A DNA stretch of 64,000 nt from an uncultured Tateyamaria sp. (GCF_947503385.1 NZ_CANNDO010000002.1:744001-808000), one strand, 5' to 3'. Numbered from the stretch's first letter, positions 25,890 to 35,030 are shown. Notes: generated from the letters alone by a model not told the origin. Numbers and translations are program-made.

Positions 25890-26339
25890 CTAGCGCCGTG
25901 CCGAGAAGAACCGCACCAGCAGGTCCTCCGCCTCCGCCGCGGCCAGTCCGTCATATACTTCCGGCACGTGATGCGCCTGGGGGTGTGCAAACACGCGCGC
26001 CCCGTGGGCAACGCCTCCCGATTTGGGATCGGAGGCGCCGTAATACAGCCGTGCAATCCGCGCCGCCGCGATAGCAGCGGCACACATGGCACAGGGCTCC
26101 AGCGTCACATAAAGATCATGCCCCACCAGCCGTTCGGACCCCACCGCCGCGCAGGCCGCACGGATCGCCAGCATCTCGGCATGGGCGGTTGGGTCGTTCA
26201 GCGCGCGCGTCCGGTTGCCCGCCGCCGCAACAACCGCACCACCTGGCGATACAACAACGGCACCCACCGGCACCTCGCCGCGGTCGGCGGCGGCACGGGC
26301 CTGCGCCAACGCCTCATCCATGAAACTGCGAAACACCAT
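25890..26339 (-). CDS. tadA: tRNA-specific adenosine deaminase TadA
   Basis: Zinc deaminase that converts A34 to inosine in tRNA-Arg(ACG), 149 residues. The motif HAEM supplies the zinc His and the proton-shuttle Glu, and PCAMCAAAI supplies the two zinc cysteines; the downstream GASDPKSGG loop is typical. The start at ATG 26339 ([11 protein letters not shown]) was chosen; ATG 26321 is possible, while the longer reading has no conserved content. It is divergent from the pseudouridine synthase gene, with 52 bases between the starts. Confidence 0.93.
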   Translation of the reverse strand: MVFRSFMDEALAQARAAADRGEVPVGAVVVSPGGAVVAAAGNRTRALNDPTAHAEMLAIRAACAAVGSERLVGHDLYVTLEPCAMCAAAIAAARIARLYYGASDPKSGGVAHGARVFAHPQAHHVPEVYDGLAAAEAEDLLVRFFSARR

Positions 26340-26391
26340 CGCGGCCCCCTGCCCCTTTCCCCGCGCCTTCGCAACCGCTAAAGGCCACCCT

Positions 26392-27195
26392 ATGACCACC
26401 GACACCCCAAAAGGCGACCGCATCGCCAAGGTTCTGGCCCGCGCGGGCATCGCCTCGCGTCGCGGGGCCGAAGCCATGATCACCGCAGGCCGCGTGTCCG
26501 TCAACGGCAAGCAAATTGACAGCCCTGCCCTGAACGTGACCGAAGCGGACGCAATCACCGTGGACGGCAAACCGCTCAGCCCGCCGGAACCGGCACGGCT
26601 GTGGCTCTATCACAAACCGCCCGGCCTCGTGACCACCACCAGCGACGAACAGGGCCGCCAGACGATCTTTGACGCGCTGCCCGACGACCTGCCCCGCGTG
26701 CTCAGCGTGGGCCGGCTCGACATCAATTCCGAAGGGCTGCTGCTGCTGACCAATGATGGCGGCATCAAACGCAAGCTCGAATTGCCGTCCACCGGCTGGA
26801 TGCGACGCTACCGCGTGCGCATCAAGGGCCAGCCCAGCGATACCGCCTTCGACACATTGCGCAAGGGCGCAACCGTCGAAGGCCAGCGCTACCAGCCAAT
26901 GCAAATCACCCTCGACCGGCAACAAGGGGCGAACGCATGGCTCACCATCGGCCTGCGCGAGGGCAAAAACCGCGAAATTCGCCGCGCGATGGAGCATCTG
27001 GGCCTCATCGTCAACCGCCTCATCCGCATCAGCTACGGTCCGTTCCAACTGGGCGAGCTGAAACAGGGCGATGTGGAAGAAGTGCGCCGCAAGATCATGC
27101 GCGACCAATTGGGTCTCGACGACGGGCCGGACGGCCATGCCAAGGCCAAACCGCGCCCCCAGCCCCGGCGCAATCGCCCGAAAAAGTCGCGCTGA
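26392..27195 (+). CDS. RluB/RsuA-type ribosomal pseudouridine synthase
   Basis: rRNA-modifying enzyme of 267 residues. An S4 RNA-binding domain spans ~10-58 ([20 protein letters not shown]), and the catalytic core holds the aspartate in [17 protein letters not shown]. The [17 protein letters not shown] motif is typical for RluB/RluE/RsuA. The C-terminus is a basic tail ([17 protein letters not shown]), consistent with rRNA binding. ATG 26392 follows AAAGG; the longer reading overlaps tadA. Most similar in layout to RluB (23S U2605), by inference. Confidence 0.92.
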   Translation: MTTDTPKGDRIAKVLARAGIASRRGAEAMITAGRVSVNGKQIDSPALNVTEADAITVDGKPLSPPEPARLWLYHKPPGLVTTTSDEQGRQTIFDALPDDLPRVLSVGRLDINSEGLLLLTNDGGIKRKLELPSTGWMRRYRVRIKGQPSDTAFDTLRKGATVEGQRYQPMQITLDRQQGANAWLTIGLREGKNREIRRAMEHLGLIVNRLIRISYGPFQLGELKQGDVEEVRRKIMRDQLGLDDGPDGHAKAKPRPQPRRNRPKKSR

Positions 27196-27234
27196 GGCCA
27201 TATCCGCGCCAGATTGCCGGGTCATCCACATGGC

Positions 27235-27438
27235 ATGGTTATGGTGACACTCATTGGCGTTCTCGTCCTGTTGCTCATTGTGCTGGCAGGTCTCATCTGG
27301 CAGGCGCGCAACATCCTGCGCTTTCTGACGGCGGTGGTGAAATTCAACATCGCGGGCGATGGCCCCATGCAGCGCCTGTTTCCCAACCTCGCCTTTGTCG
27401 GGCTTTTCATCCTCATTCTGACACTGACGTGGTACTGA
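27235..27438 (+). CDS. Small single-/double-pass membrane protein upstream of XpaC
   Basis: Protein of about 67 residues. Residues ~1-25 are a strong transmembrane segment (TLIGVLVLLLIVLAGLIW), a short charged loop with IAGDGPMQRLFPN follows, and a second hydrophobic stretch (LAFVGLFILILTLTWY) ends the chain. ATG 27235 or 27241 could be the start. The stop is 3 bases before the XpaC start, indicating coupling. Its layout parallels the 29-residue membrane peptide before the second XpaC gene. No known family was recognised. Confidence 0.7.
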   Translation: MVMVTLIGVLVLLLIVLAGLIWQARNILRFLTAVVKFNIAGDGPMQRLFPNLAFVGLFILILTLTWY

Positions 27439-27441
27439 CTG

Positions 27442-28305
27442 ATGCGCGTGCCTCACGTTCCGCCGCGGTACACCCCGCCTGATTATGCGCAGTTGAAATT
27501 GCCGTCTGACCCGCGCAATCAGCAGGCGGTTGGGCTGTTGTTTCTGGCAACCCTGCCGCTGGCCTTTTCGATGCTGCACGACCCGACTTGGCAAAGGCTG
27601 CTGACCTGCGGCGGCCTGCTGGGCCTGTTTGGCGGGTCGCTCTATTCCATTTCGCTCGGGCTCAAGGACGCACAGCGCTATGACGGCCAGACCGTGGCCC
27701 GCGCCGCCCGTCTCAAGGGGCGCATCATCGGGTCTGCGGGCATGGGCGTGGCGTCGGGCCTGACGGTCCTGACCCGTGGCGGCGACATCGGGCAGGTCAT
27801 CATGGTGGGCCTCATTGCCGCCGCCCTGTCGGTGGTTGCCTTTGGCCTCGACCCGCTCCGGCACAAGGGGCTCGAGACCGCCGCGCAACGCCAGACCCAC
27901 AAGCTCGATAAAACCCGCAGCCGCGTCGCAGCGCGGATGGCGCGGATCAAAAGCCATGTCACCCCGCTTGCCTGCGCCGAAATCATGCCCCTTCTGAAGC
28001 GTTTCGAGGACGCGGTCGAACAGATGGTGCAGGCCGTCGAACATGACCCCGAGCGGGCGCGGTCCCTGCAAAAGTACCTCGGCGTCTATCTCGACGGCGC
28101 CGAAGAGGCCTCCGCCCGGTTCATCGCAATCTATCGGGGCACCGGGGACATTACGGCGCACCGCCGCTATGTCACCCTGTTGCGCGATCTGGGCGATGCC
28201 TTTGCGAAGCGTGCATATGACTACGCCGAAGAAGGCCGCGCCCGGCTTGACGTGCAAATCGACGTGCTGAGCGAAAGCCTCGCCCGTGAGGCCACGCGGA
28301 GCTAA
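27442..28305 (+). CDS. XpaC-family protein (first copy)
   Basis: Protein of 287 residues from the family named after B. subtilis XpaC (5-bromo-4-chloroindolyl-phosphate hydrolysis). An N-terminal part carries three to four hydrophobic segments (~30-50, 53-75, 95-130). A cytoplasmic helical domain contains the shared KYLGVYLDGAEEAS motif (~residues 212-225) and an IDVLSESLARE ending. The same two motifs occur in the second XpaC copy at 29389. XpaC proteins are genetically linked to TelA (xpaC-yaaN in B. subtilis), as here. Molecular function is not established. Confidence 0.83.
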   Translation: MRVPHVPPRYTPPDYAQLKLPSDPRNQQAVGLLFLATLPLAFSMLHDPTWQRLLTCGGLLGLFGGSLYSISLGLKDAQRYDGQTVARAARLKGRIIGSAGMGVASGLTVLTRGGDIGQVIMVGLIAAALSVVAFGLDPLRHKGLETAAQRQTHKLDKTRSRVAARMARIKSHVTPLACAEIMPLLKRFEDAVEQMVQAVEHDPERARSLQKYLGVYLDGAEEASARFIAIYRGTGDITAHRRYVTLLRDLGDAFAKRAYDYAEEGRARLDVQIDVLSESLAREATRS

Positions 28306-28421
28306 GCCGCACCTGTGCTGACGGGCGCGGAAATTTCCCCCTTGCGCCTGCGCCCCCCTGTCTCAATCTTGGCCTCCAGAAAAAACGAGGCGCGCAACAG
28401 CGCCACCGGGGGGACTACGAC

Positions 28422-29240
28422 ATGGCCGAACTTCTGACGCTCGAAAACGTGGGCAATTTGCTCATGCTGTGCTTTTTGCAGGCGGTTCTGGGTTTCGACA
28501 ACCTTCTCTACATCTCGATCGAAAGCCAGCGCGCGCCGGTGGCGCAACAGGCCGCCGTACGGCGCTGGGGGATTATCCTTGCCGTGGTATTGCGCGTCGT
28601 GCTGCTGTTCACGATGATCCAGCTGATTGATGCCATGGCCGAGCCCTTTGTTGTGCTGGACTGGCAGGGCGTGCTGACCGGAGGCGTGAACTTTGCCACG
28701 GTTGTGTTCATCTTTGGCGGCATCTTCATCATGTACACGGCTGTCAAGGAAATCGGCCACATGCTGACCATCCATGACCTCAGCACCGATGTTGAGGCGA
28801 AATCCGGCAAAACCGCCACACAGGTGGTGCTGCTGATCGTACTGATGAACCTGATCTTTTCCTTCGACAGCGTTTTGTCGGCGCTGGCCATCACGGATGT
28901 GTTCTTTATTCTCGCCACCGCGATCCTGTTGTCGGGCCTTGCGATGCTGCTGCTTGCGGATGGTGTGACGCGCTTTTTGGAAAAGAACCGCATGTACGAG
29001 GTCCTTGGCCTGTTTATCCTGCTGATTGTCGGTGTGGTGCTTCTGGGCGAAGCCGGTCAGGCGGCGGCCCACGCGATGCATGACGACAGCCTCGCCTTGC
29101 GTGTTTTTGGCTACGAGATCATTCCGATGTCCAAAACCACCTTCTACTTCAGCGTCCTGGTTCTGGTCGCCGTGGAGGTGATCCAGTCGGGCTACACACG
29201 CAAACTCAACGCCGAACGCAGAACCGGTGCGCGCCACTAG
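28422..29240 (+). CDS. TerC-family integral membrane protein
   Basis: Seven-helix membrane protein, 272 residues. It has the conserved membrane acidic residues of the family, in VLGFDNLLYISI (helix 1) and LIFSFDSVLSALAIT (helix 4). TerC-type proteins are linked to tellurite resistance and, in other bacteria, to manganese export and metal loading of exported proteins. ATG 28422 lies 116 bases after the XpaC stop. Its place between two XpaC genes and next to TelA ties it to the stress cluster. Confidence 0.92.
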   Translation: MAELLTLENVGNLLMLCFLQAVLGFDNLLYISIESQRAPVAQQAAVRRWGIILAVVLRVVLLFTMIQLIDAMAEPFVVLDWQGVLTGGVNFATVVFIFGGIFIMYTAVKEIGHMLTIHDLSTDVEAKSGKTATQVVLLIVLMNLIFSFDSVLSALAITDVFFILATAILLSGLAMLLLADGVTRFLEKNRMYEVLGLFILLIVGVVLLGEAGQAAAHAMHDDSLALRVFGYEIIPMSKTTFYFSVLVLVAVEVIQSGYTRKLNAERRTGARH

Positions 29241-29295
29241 TTCTGCACGTGCAATGTGCCTATAGTCCGGCGTAGCCAAAGAGGTGGGGACCGAC

Positions 29296-29385
29296 ATGCA
29301 ACCAACAGCTTTTCAGAAGATCGCCTTTGTTGTGCTGATCGCGCTGATGTTCGGCGTGACCACCGGTCTGATAGGAGGGCTCTGA
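29296..29385 (+). CDS. 29-residue membrane peptide preceding the second XpaC gene
   Basis: The reading MQPTAFQKIAFVVLIALMFG, continuing VTTGLIGGL, is one transmembrane helix with a short polar N-terminus. AGAGGTGGGG lies before ATG 29296, and the stop is 3 bases before the XpaC start, so translation of the two is probably coupled. It is too short for normal gene finders. Similar placement of a small hydrophobic protein before the first XpaC copy supports it as a real component. Confidence 0.65.
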   Translation: MQPTAFQKIAFVVLIALMFGVTTGLIGGL

Positions 29386-29388
29386 GCG

Positions 29389-30285
29389 ATGGCCAAACGC
29401 TTTGGCGGCAAATACAGCCCCGACGGTGAGACGCCCGAGGTCGAGGCCCGCCCGGCCTTTGACCGCGCCCGTGTGGACCCGGTCGGCGCGCGCGCCAACC
29501 TGATGTTCCTGCCAGCCGTGCCGATGGTGTTTCTGGCGCTGAACGACGGGGCGGTCGGGCTGGTGCTGGCGCTGGTGGCGGCCGGTGTCCTGACGCTGGG
29601 TGCATGGCTTTTGCGCGAGGGGATGCGGGCCGAGGCCGCTTATCATGAACGCAAGGTGGCGCGCCGCCCTGCCTTGCCACGCAAGCTCGTCGCTGCGCTC
29701 CTCGCTGGTATTGGCATCGGTCTGGCCGCCTACCGGGTTGAACCGGGCCTCATCGCGCCCGCGCTCTTCGGCATTGCAACCGCTGGTCTGCATCTGGCTG
29801 CCTTTGGCTTTGATCCGATGACCGACAAGGGCATGGAGGGGATCGACACCTTTCAGCAAGACCGCGTGGCCCGCGTTGTGGACGAGGCCGAAAGCCATCT
29901 CAACGCCATGACCGACGCCATGAAACGCGCTGAGGACCGGCAGATGGCGACCCGGCTGGAACAGTTCCAGACCACTGCCCGCGACCTGATCCGCACCGTC
30001 GAAGAAGACCCCCGCGACCTCACCGCGGCCCGCAAATATCTGGGCGTCTACCTGCTGGGCGCACGCGATGCGACCATCAAGTTCGCCGACATCTACAGCC
30101 GCACCCGCGACGCACAGGCCAAGGCCGACTACGCGCAGTTGCTGGACGATCTGTCGGAAAACTTTGCCGCCCGCACGCAAAAGCTGCTGAACGATGACCG
30201 CAGCGACCTCAACATCGAAATCGACGTGCTGCGGGACCGGCTGCAGCGCGAAGGCGTGCGTATCGCACCCCAGGACAACAGCTAA
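29389..30285 (+). CDS. XpaC-family protein (second copy)
   Basis: A 298-residue paralogue of the protein at 27442. A charged N-terminus of ~35 residues precedes hydrophobic hairpins at ~40-75 and ~100-140. The cytoplasmic helical domain has ARKYLGVYLLGARDATIKF and the IEIDVLRDRLQREG ending. The two copies are clearly related in the C-terminal half but diverged N-terminally. It is followed 15 bases later by TelA with AAAAGGGAACATC before its start, so XpaC2 and TelA form one operon, as in B. subtilis xpaC-yaaN. Confidence 0.86.
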   Translation: MAKRFGGKYSPDGETPEVEARPAFDRARVDPVGARANLMFLPAVPMVFLALNDGAVGLVLALVAAGVLTLGAWLLREGMRAEAAYHERKVARRPALPRKLVAALLAGIGIGLAAYRVEPGLIAPALFGIATAGLHLAAFGFDPMTDKGMEGIDTFQQDRVARVVDEAESHLNAMTDAMKRAEDRQMATRLEQFQTTARDLIRTVEEDPRDLTAARKYLGVYLLGARDATIKFADIYSRTRDAQAKADYAQLLDDLSENFAARTQKLLNDDRSDLNIEIDVLRDRLQREGVRIAPQDNS

Positions 30286-30300
30286 GTAAAAGGGAACATC

Positions 30301-31506
30301 ATGTCAGAAACAGTTCGTCAAAAGGCTGAAAGCGCCGCCGCACAGGTCGAAGAGGTCACCGCCGTCGTTCTGGCCGAACCCAGTGACGCCAACGCCATCG
30401 TGCCGCTGGCCGAAGCGGACGCGCCCGTGGGTGCCGAAATCCGGTCGCGCATGGGCGAGATCGACATGGGCGACACCAATTCCATCGTGTCCTTCGGCTC
30501 CGCCGCGCAGGCGGAATTGCAGGAAATCAGCCAAGCGATGCTGTCGGACGTGCGCAACAAGGATCTCGGGCCTGCGGGCGACGGCCTGCGCGACATCGTC
30601 ACCACGATCCGCGGCTTTTCCGTGTCCGAACTGGACGTGCGCCGCGAGCGGACATTCTGGGAAAAGCTCTTTGGCCGGGCCGCCCCCTTTGCCAAGTTCA
30701 CCGCCAAGTTCGAGACCGTACAATCCCAGATCGACAAGATCACCGACAACCTGCTGAGCCACGAGCACACGCTGCTCAAGGACATCAAATCGCTCGACCT
30801 GCTCTACGAAAAGACGCTGCAATTCTACGATGAACTGGCGCTCTATATCGCTGCGGGCGAGGAAAAGATCAAAGAGCTGGACGAAACCACCATCCCCGCG
30901 ATGGAAGCCGCCGTCGAGGCCGCCCCCGAAGACCAGCAGGTGATGAAAGCGCAGGAACTGCGCGACATGCGCGCCGCGCGCGACGATCTGGAACGCCGGG
31001 TGCACGACCTGAAACTGACACGGCAGGTGACGATGCAGTCCCTGCCCTCGATCCGTCTGGTGCAGGAAAACGACAAAAGCCTTGTGACCAAGATCAACTC
31101 GACCCTCGTCAACACCGTGCCGCTTTGGGAAACCCAACTGGCGCAGGCCGTCACCATCCAACGTTCGGCCGAGGCCGCCGCCGCCGTGCGCGATGCCAAT
31201 GACCTGACCAATGAACTGCTCACAGCCAACGCCGAAAACCTGCGCGACAGCAACAAGATGATCCGCCAAGAAATGGAGCGCGGCGTATTCGACATCGAAG
31301 CGGTCAAGCAGGCCAATGCGGACCTCATCGGCACCATTCAGGACAGCTTGCAGATTGCCGACGAAGGCAAGGCACGCCGCGCCGCCGCCGAAGAAGAGCT
31401 CAAAAAGATGGAGGCCGAACTGCGCGACACGCTGGCCGCCGCCAAGGCGCGCAAGGATGGTGTTGGCGACAACGCCGCTACCTCCGTGCCCCAAGGGGCC
31501 AACTGA
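30301..31506 (+). CDS. TelA/YaaN-family toxic-anion resistance protein
   Basis: Cytosolic coiled-coil protein, 401 residues, of the TelA (PF05816) family. After a ~95-residue variable N-terminus the conserved core runs from GFSVSELDVRRERTFWEKLFG to the end, almost wholly helical, with heptad-rich stretches (AQELRDMRAARDDLERRVHD; EEELKKMEAELRDTLAAA). Family members protect against tellurite and cell-wall-active compounds by an unknown mechanism. ATG 30301, 15 bases after XpaC2. Confidence 0.94.
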   Translation: MSETVRQKAESAAAQVEEVTAVVLAEPSDANAIVPLAEADAPVGAEIRSRMGEIDMGDTNSIVSFGSAAQAELQEISQAMLSDVRNKDLGPAGDGLRDIVTTIRGFSVSELDVRRERTFWEKLFGRAAPFAKFTAKFETVQSQIDKITDNLLSHEHTLLKDIKSLDLLYEKTLQFYDELALYIAAGEEKIKELDETTIPAMEAAVEAAPEDQQVMKAQELRDMRAARDDLERRVHDLKLTRQVTMQSLPSIRLVQENDKSLVTKINSTLVNTVPLWETQLAQAVTIQRSAEAAAAVRDANDLTNELLTANAENLRDSNKMIRQEMERGVFDIEAVKQANADLIGTIQDSLQIADEGKARRAAAEEELKKMEAELRDTLAAAKARKDGVGDNAATSVPQGAN

Positions 31507-31511
31507 GGCCC

Positions 31512-32465
31512 ATGATCCGCAGGCCGCGTCTCTGGAAAGCGCTGGGTGGCGTTGCCGCCCTCGTCTTTCTTGCGGCCTGCGATATGCCGCCTGTGACCAC
31601 CGATCCGGTGCTCACACCGCGGGCGCGCCCGGACCCTGCGGCAGTCGCACCACCGCCGCCCGTGCGCGCCACCTCAGAACGCAGTGCCGCGTTGCGCAGC
31701 TATCTGGGCGCCGTGCAATCCAGCCAGTTGACCCAAGGTCTGTTGCGGCAGGATGGTGGCGGGCCGGACACCCCGTTTACCGCAACCATGCTGGCGCGCA
31801 ATTTCGAACAGATCGCGTTTTTTGACGAATTCACGCCCACCGGGGAACCCGGCGGCGGCGAGGCCGTGCTGCGCCGCTGGGACATGCCGGTGCGCATTGC
31901 AGTCGCCTTTGGCGCGTCTGTTCCGCCCAGTCAGCGCACGCGCGACACCGCAAACACGCGCAGCTATGCGCGACGGCTGGCGCGGGCGACGGGGCACCCG
32001 ATTGCCATCGCGCCAAACCCGAATTTCTACGTGATTTTCGCCTCCGAGGATGACCGGGGCGATGTGCTGGACGAGGTGGCCGCCCGGCTTGGCAATCCGC
32101 TGACACAATTGCGCAGCCTGTCGCGTGACACCTATTGCGCCGTGGTCGCCTTTGGTGGTGGCACGGGGCGCGCGACGACCACGGCCGCCGTGGCCGTGGT
32201 GCGTGCCGAAAATCCCGATCTTCTGCGGCTCAGTTGCATCCACGAAGAGATTGCCCAAGGGCTTGGCCTGCCCAATGACAGCCCCGCCGCGCGGCCCAGC
32301 ATCTTTAATGATGATGACGAATTTGCCCTGCTCACCGACCATGACGAGGCGCTGCTGGGCATGTTGTATGACGCCCGTCTGACAACCGGCATGGACCGGG
32401 CCGAGGCCCGGCCCATCGTGCGGCAACTGGCCGCCGAACGGACGGGCGAGGCGCTCACAAACTGA
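31512..32465 (+). CDS. DUF2927 lipoprotein
   Basis: Exported lipoprotein of 317 residues. The signal peptide (KALGGVAALVFLAAC) ends with lipobox Cys23, then a proline-rich linker follows. The DUF2927 domain covers ~85-295 with the signature CIHEEIAQGLGLPNDSPAA, a possible metallopeptidase-like HEExxxxLG segment. It follows TelA by 5 bases and is probably co-transcribed. DUF2927 has no assigned function. Confidence 0.85.
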   Translation: MIRRPRLWKALGGVAALVFLAACDMPPVTTDPVLTPRARPDPAAVAPPPPVRATSERSAALRSYLGAVQSSQLTQGLLRQDGGGPDTPFTATMLARNFEQIAFFDEFTPTGEPGGGEAVLRRWDMPVRIAVAFGASVPPSQRTRDTANTRSYARRLARATGHPIAIAPNPNFYVIFASEDDRGDVLDEVAARLGNPLTQLRSLSRDTYCAVVAFGGGTGRATTTAAVAVVRAENPDLLRLSCIHEEIAQGLGLPNDSPAARPSIFNDDDEFALLTDHDEALLGMLYDARLTTGMDRAEARPIVRQLAAERTGEALTN

Positions 32466-32550
32466 TCCGCCCGCAGGGGCGTAAACCAAATATCCACCAT
32501 GACCCGCTTAGAACGACCCGCAAACAAGCAGCGCAGGTTCAGGAGCGTCC

Positions 32551-33756
32551 ATGGTCGCGTCTCTCAACGGCATCATCTTTGACCAGGTCTATGGTGACAA
32601 TACCGGCGGGGCCGAGTTTGACACCGACGGCGACGGCACCGCCACGCAGGAGGACGAATTTGTCTCGTTCACCAACACAACCGGCGCGCCCATTGACGTG
32701 TCCGGCTGGCAGATTTGGTCCGATGCGTCCGGCGCGGGGGCACCGGATGGTCCGCAGGACGGACTCTATCACACCTTTCCGCCGGGCACTGTGATCGCGC
32801 CGGGTGAAACCCTCTACATTATCAACGAAATTAGCGGCACGCCCCCCGCATGGGCACAAGAGGCGTCCGAAGGCGGGACCGAATCCGGTGCTGGCGGGAC
32901 CAACACCAACTTTTTGAGCGAAGGCGACGCCAGCAACTCGGAATCCGTGGCACTGGTTGATCCAAGCACTGGCGATTTTCTGGTGTTCAATATGGAAAGC
33001 AGCTCCAGCGACTTTTCCGAATTTGACGGTGGCAGCACCGGCAGCAATCCGGGGCTTGCAGGCTTTCCCGGCTCAAACATGATTGCCGAGATCGGTGGCG
33101 CGTCAGTGCGCGAGGATCAGGACGCGGGGTTCTCCTATCAGTACAACGCCACCACCGACAGCTACGAATACAACACCGTCTACGTGGCCTGTTTCGCCGC
33201 TGACACATGGATCGACACCCCCGATGGCCGCCGCCAGATCACCCATCTGCGTCCCGGTGATCTGGTTCTGACACAGGACAACGGCCCACAGCCGGTGTCG
33301 TTGCTGCTGCACTACTGCCTGCGGCTCGATCAGCCCGCGACCGCGCACCTGCGCCCCATCGCGATCAAACCCGGCAGTCTCGGGTCCTCCCTGCCGGACC
33401 GCCCATTGACCCTGTCGCCACAGCACCGCGTCCTGCGCACTCTGCCCGGCGGCCAAGAGGTTCTGTGCCCCGCCAAAGGGCTGCTGGACCACCCCGGCAT
33501 CCGCGTCAAACGTGGCTTGAAGCGGATTGGATATTTCCACCTGCTCCTGCCCCGGCACGAGGTGATCTTTGCCAACGGATTGCCGGTAGAAAGCCTGTTT
33601 CTGGGGGATTACGGCCTGCGCCGCGTGCACCCCGGCCTGCGCATCGCGCTGGAACAGATTTGGCAACCGGACGCGACACACGCGCCCGCGCGCCCCTTTG
33701 TCGGCGCCAGCGCGATGAGGCGGATCGCCGCGACTTCCCCTTTTCCCGCCTTGTGA
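32551..33756 (+). CDS. LTD-Hint domain protein, probable self-processing secreted protein
   Basis: A 401-residue protein without a classical signal peptide. Residues 1-~175 form an acidic, Gly/Ser/Asp-rich lamin-tail-type (LTD) beta domain: GIIFDQVYGDN, then FVSFTNTTGAPIDVSGWQIW. Residues ~212-370 are an Hint_2 domain starting at CFAADTWIDTPDG, with the splicing-type nucleophile Cys and the LSPQHRVLRT block containing the histidine. This combination suggests cleavage at the Cys to release the LTD part, and Ca-rich type I-like export; both are inferred. There is no C-terminal extein Asn/Cys pair, so cleavage rather than splicing is expected. Confidence 0.82.
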   Translation: MVASLNGIIFDQVYGDNTGGAEFDTDGDGTATQEDEFVSFTNTTGAPIDVSGWQIWSDASGAGAPDGPQDGLYHTFPPGTVIAPGETLYIINEISGTPPAWAQEASEGGTESGAGGTNTNFLSEGDASNSESVALVDPSTGDFLVFNMESSSSDFSEFDGGSTGSNPGLAGFPGSNMIAEIGGASVREDQDAGFSYQYNATTDSYEYNTVYVACFAADTWIDTPDGRRQITHLRPGDLVLTQDNGPQPVSLLLHYCLRLDQPATAHLRPIAIKPGSLGSSLPDRPLTLSPQHRVLRTLPGGQEVLCPAKGLLDHPGIRVKRGLKRIGYFHLLLPRHEVIFANGLPVESLFLGDYGLRRVHPGLRIALEQIWQPDATHAPARPFVGASAMRRIAATSPFPAL

Positions 33757-33816
33757 TCCATGTATTAATCGCCGCCGCAACAGGCCGCGCGTCGCGCGGA
33801 CAGAATGGGGGCCAAT

Positions 33817-34914
33817 ATGGGCATTTTCGACTTCCTCTCCGGCGAGTTTATCGACGTCATCCACTGGGTCGACGACAGTCGCGACACCATGGTCTGGCGG
33901 TTCGAACGTGAGGACCACGAGATCAAGTATGGTGCCAAGCTGACCGTGCGCGAAGGTCAGGCCGCCGTGTTCGTGCACGAAGGGCAACTGGCCGATGTGT
34001 TCACCCCCGGTCTCTATATGCTCGAGACCAACAACATGCCGATCATGACGACCCTGCAACACTGGGATCACGGCTTCAAAAGCCCGTTCAAGTCCGAGAT
34101 CTACTTCGTCAACACCACCCGGTTCAACGGTCTGAAATGGGGCACCAAGAACCCGATCATCTGTCGCGACCCCGAATTTGGCCCCGTGCGCCTGCGCGCC
34201 TTTGGCACCTATTCGGTCCGGGTCACCGATCCGGCCAAATTCCTCGTCGAAATCGTCGGCACCGACGGCGAATTCACCATGGACGAGATCAGCTTTCAGA
34301 TCCGCAACATCATCGTGCAGGAGTTTTCGCGCACCTTGGCCCAATCTGGCATCCCCGTGCTCGACATGGCCGCGAACACCCGCGAACTTGGCCAGCTTGT
34401 CGCCAAGGAAATCTCCGACCAGATCGCTGAGTACGGGCTGATGCTGCCGGAACTCTATATCGAAAACATCTCGCTCCCCCCCGCCGTCGAAGAGGTGATG
34501 GACAAACGGTCCTCCATGGGCGTGATCGGCAATCTGAACGAATACACCCAGTTTCAGGCCGCCGAGGCTTTGGGCCGCGGTGGTGCTGCCGCCGCCACGA
34601 TGGAGGCCGGGCTGGGTGCCGGGCTTGGGATGCAAATGGGGCAGGCCATGGCCGCCGGGGCCGCCGCGCCGCAACCCAGACGCGCCGCCCCACCGCCCCC
34701 GCCAGTCGAACATGTCTGGCACGTCGCCGAAAACGGCGAGACCAAGGGACCGTTTTCCAAGGCGCAACTGGGCCGCATGGCAGGCGCGGGCGAACTGGGG
34801 CGCGACACCTATGTCTGGACCGCCGGTCAGGACGGCTGGATGAAGGCCGAGGACGTCACCGAACTGGCCCAGCTTTTTACCATCCTGCCGCCGCCCCCGC
34901 CCCCCGGCATCTGA
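33817..34914 (+). CDS. SPFH-domain protein with C-terminal GYF_2 domain
   Basis: Protein of 365 residues. The SPFH/band-7-like core occupies ~30-235 (MVWRFEREDHEIKYGAKLTV, EGQLADVFTPGLYMLETNN, FGTYSVRVTDPAKFLVEIVG). A Gly/Ala linker with a PPPPP tract follows, and then a GYF_2 domain at ~300-350 (WHVAENGETKGPFSKAQLGR, WTAGQDGWMKAEDV). The family is annotated as virion core-like but is chromosomal; its B. subtilis relative YdjI is in the pspA-ydjGHI membrane-stress operon. The start is ATG 33817 with GGGGG before it; ATG 33805 would add four residues. Confidence 0.88.
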   Translation: MGIFDFLSGEFIDVIHWVDDSRDTMVWRFEREDHEIKYGAKLTVREGQAAVFVHEGQLADVFTPGLYMLETNNMPIMTTLQHWDHGFKSPFKSEIYFVNTTRFNGLKWGTKNPIICRDPEFGPVRLRAFGTYSVRVTDPAKFLVEIVGTDGEFTMDEISFQIRNIIVQEFSRTLAQSGIPVLDMAANTRELGQLVAKEISDQIAEYGLMLPELYIENISLPPAVEEVMDKRSSMGVIGNLNEYTQFQAAEALGRGGAAAATMEAGLGAGLGMQMGQAMAAGAAAPQPRRAAPPPPPVEHVWHVAENGETKGPFSKAQLGRMAGAGELGRDTYVWTAGQDGWMKAEDVTELAQLFTILPPPPPPGI

Positions 34915-34936
34915 ACCACATACAATCTGCACCACC

Positions 34937-34968
34937 AACGGCCGCGCCCTGACACAGGCGCGGCCGTT
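34937..34968 (+). terminator. GC hairpin after the SPFH gene
   Basis: A perfect 12-bp stem (AACGGCCGCGCC / GGCGCGGCCGTT) with an 8-base loop begins 23 bases after the stop codon. There is no U-tract, so it may act as an mRNA end or a weak terminator separating the SPFH gene from the ArsR unit. Confidence 0.6.
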
Positions 34969-34998
34969 GCACATTCGGCTGCACCCATTGACTCCGTC

Positions 34999-35030
34999 GT
35001 AAATATGTAAAAAGGTAATTACATGTTTAC
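34999..35030. promoter_or_regulatory. Probable ArsR operator overlapping its own start codon
   Basis: This is an inverted repeat with 12-base arms, GTAAATATGTAA and TTACATGTTTAC (one mismatch), separated by the 8 bases AAAGGTAA. The ArsR start codon (35023) lies inside the right arm and its ribosome-binding AAGG in the central loop. The dyad is AT-rich in a GC-rich neighbourhood. Bound repressor would block both transcription and translation start. Confidence 0.75.

Noticed and set aside
26314-28257. 647-codon open frame antisense to the pseudouridine synthase and XpaC genes
   Set aside because: Gln/His/Arg-rich with no domain; both plus-strand genes show family motifs.
33817-34914. SPFH protein read as a prophage virion component
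   Set aside because: No phage genes nearby; the domain is SPFH with GYF_2 and the locus is chromosomal.
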